Of a DNA stretch of 63,051 nt, positions 62,136-63,051 are shown piece by piece (position 1 is the stretch's first letter; every line of letters starts with the position of its first letter). The stretch covers positions 1 to 63,051 of the forward strand of contig CAMZGT010000005.1 in assembly GCA_947306495.1 (NCBI GenBank), read 5' to 3'. The notes below the pieces were generated by a model. That model was not told the origin of the DNA and did not search any database. It worked only from the letters and a program-made list of their open reading frames with translations. A program made the translations under genes and the position numbers. The stretch is from an uncultured Acinetobacter sp. (GTDB lineage Bacteria; Cyanobacteriota; Vampirovibrionia; Gastranaerophilales; Gastranaerophilaceae).

Positions 62136-63051
62136 ATGGCACTAACTATTAACACAAACTTATCATCACTTGTTGCACAAAACAATTTGAACAAAGCAAC
62201 AGCAGGCTTGAACAAAGCAATTGAGAGAATGACAACAGGTTACAAGATTAACCACGCATCTGATAACGCAGCAGGTTATTCAATCGCAAGGAATTGGGAA
62301 GCACAATTGGGATCATTGGATGTAGCAGCTGATAACGCAGCAACAGGTGCAGATATGTTATCAACACTGGAAGATAACTATGCACTTATTTCAACACACA
62401 TTCAACGTGTAAGAGATTTGACAGAACAAGCAGCAAACGGAACTTATGGTACTCAATCAAAACAGGCAATCCAATCAGAAATTATGGCAAGATTGGAGGA
62501 AGTAGACAGAATTGCAGCAAACTGCGAATTTAATGGTCTGGAGTTGATGAGTGGTGATTTAGCACAAGCTGGAAAAACTATCGCAATTCAAGTAGGTACA
62601 GAAGGCACTCAATCAAAGAGCCAAATTGTATTGAAGAGTGATTTGTTTAAATCTGGTAACATTAGTTCACTATTCTCTGTTACGAAGGATGAAAATGGAG
62701 ATGATTTAGCAGCTGCAAATCAATATATAATTGCTAATAGTGATGCAGGCAGAACACTTTTGGCTCAAAAATGTGCCGGTTTAGACCCTAAAACTGGTGG
62801 TGATTCAGTTCATACAGTTGAAAGAAAAGAATCAGCTGCTGATATGTTAGCGAGAATTGATAATGTTATAAATATAATTTCAGATCGTGTAACAACACTA
62901 GGTGCTGCACAAAACAGAATAGAATCAGCAATCGAATCAATTGGTGTTCAAACTGAAAACATAACTTCATCACTTTCAACATTACGTGATGCAGATGTAG
63001 CACAAGAATCATCAAACTACATTAAATCACAAATATTACAACAAGCAGCAG
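62136..63051 (+). CDS. fliC: Flagellin, C-terminus cut by window edge
   Basis: Open from ATG 62136 (AAAGGAG upstream) to the right edge, about 305 residues. The N-terminal D0/D1 part is classical: MALTINTNLSSLVAQNNLNK, ...ERMTTGYKINHASDNAAGYSIA, and QAANGTYGTQSKQAIQSEI. The variable region is short. The C-terminal D1/D0 part is also visible (TLGAAQNRIESAI, LRDADVAQESSNYIKSQILQQAA), so only a few residues and the stop are missing. It is the filament subunit exported by the FlhA/FlhB system. No sigma-28-like site is seen upstream, in contrast to other genes here. Confidence 0.97.
   Translation, partial: MALTINTNLSSLVAQNNLNKATAGLNKAIERMTTGYKINHASDNAAGYSIARNWEAQLGSLDVAADNAATGADMLSTLEDNYALISTHIQRVRDLTEQAANGTYGTQSKQAIQSEIMARLEEVDRIAANCEFNGLELMSGDLAQAGKTIAIQVGTEGTQSKSQIVLKSDLFKSGNISSLFSVTKDENGDDLAAANQYIIANSDAGRTLLAQKCAGLDPKTGGDSVHTVERKESAADMLARIDNVINIISDRVTTLGAAQNRIESAIESIGVQTENITSSLSTLRDADVAQESSNYIKSQILQQAA

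Noticed and set aside
1-63051. Prophage, insertion sequence, tRNA or CRISPR features
   Set aside because: No transposase, integrase, phage structural gene, tRNA-like fold or repeat-spacer array was found by reading the window.

Overview
The window is an AT-rich bacterial chromosome segment from a flagellated organism with Gram-negative-type envelope genes (MlaE, AMIN-domain protein). My best guess, from gene content and remembered family distributions, is a gut lineage of non-photosynthetic Cyanobacteria (Melainabacteria/Vampirovibrionia, order Gastranaerophilales). The basis is the mix of flagellar genes, TrmFO, CdaA, ATP-dependent PEP carboxykinase, a 2-oxoacid:ferredoxin oxidoreductase and several lineage-flavoured hypothetical proteins. 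No rRNA, tRNA, CRISPR array, insertion sequence or prophage was seen. It reads as ordinary chromosome with many short transcription units on both strands.

Layout. 1-10 kb: end of folP, a membrane histidine kinase, a GGDEF/HD-GYP protein, lysC, and two large unknown proteins that meet at a bidirectional terminator. 10-17.5 kb: trmFO and a CHASE2 diguanylate cyclase on the minus strand, then ctpA-recJ. 17.6-24 kb: flagellar cluster fliE-fliF-(fliG-like)-fliH-flhA plus a small unknown. 24-28 kb: minus-strand lysA-cdaA-yitT and two small genes. 28-34 kb: a glucosaminidase-like protein, a GH38 alpha-mannosidase, two unknown or envelope proteins and a frameshifted Fe-S protein. 35-42 kb: mlaE, a sigma factor, a prepilin peptidase, small unknown genes, an SDR, a split chromate transporter and glmU. 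42-47 kb: a collagen-like protein, pckA, a DUF4127 protein and flhB. 47.3-51 kb: two paralogous membrane AAA ATPases flanking clpP. 51-59 kb: metK, coaE, a pseudouridine synthase, a thioesterase, rmuC, a response regulator and unknowns. 59-63 kb: a 2-oxoacid oxidoreductase operon and a flagellin cut by the right edge.

Main result of the hunt: five intergenic sites match the flagellar sigma-28 promoter (TAAA, 14-15 bases, GCCG[A/T]TA[A/T]). They precede the fliE operon, a glucosaminidase-like protein, an unknown 156-aa protein, a collagen-like protein, and a 53-codon ORF followed by the CHASE2 diguanylate cyclase and trmFO. They suggest a motility regulon that includes uncharacterised proteins. 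Other points of interest are a shared EF-hand-like N-terminal module, a divergent FliG-like protein, paired AAA ATPases with Asn in place of the Walker B Asp around clpP, and an Fe-S protein split by a frameshift in an A6 tract.
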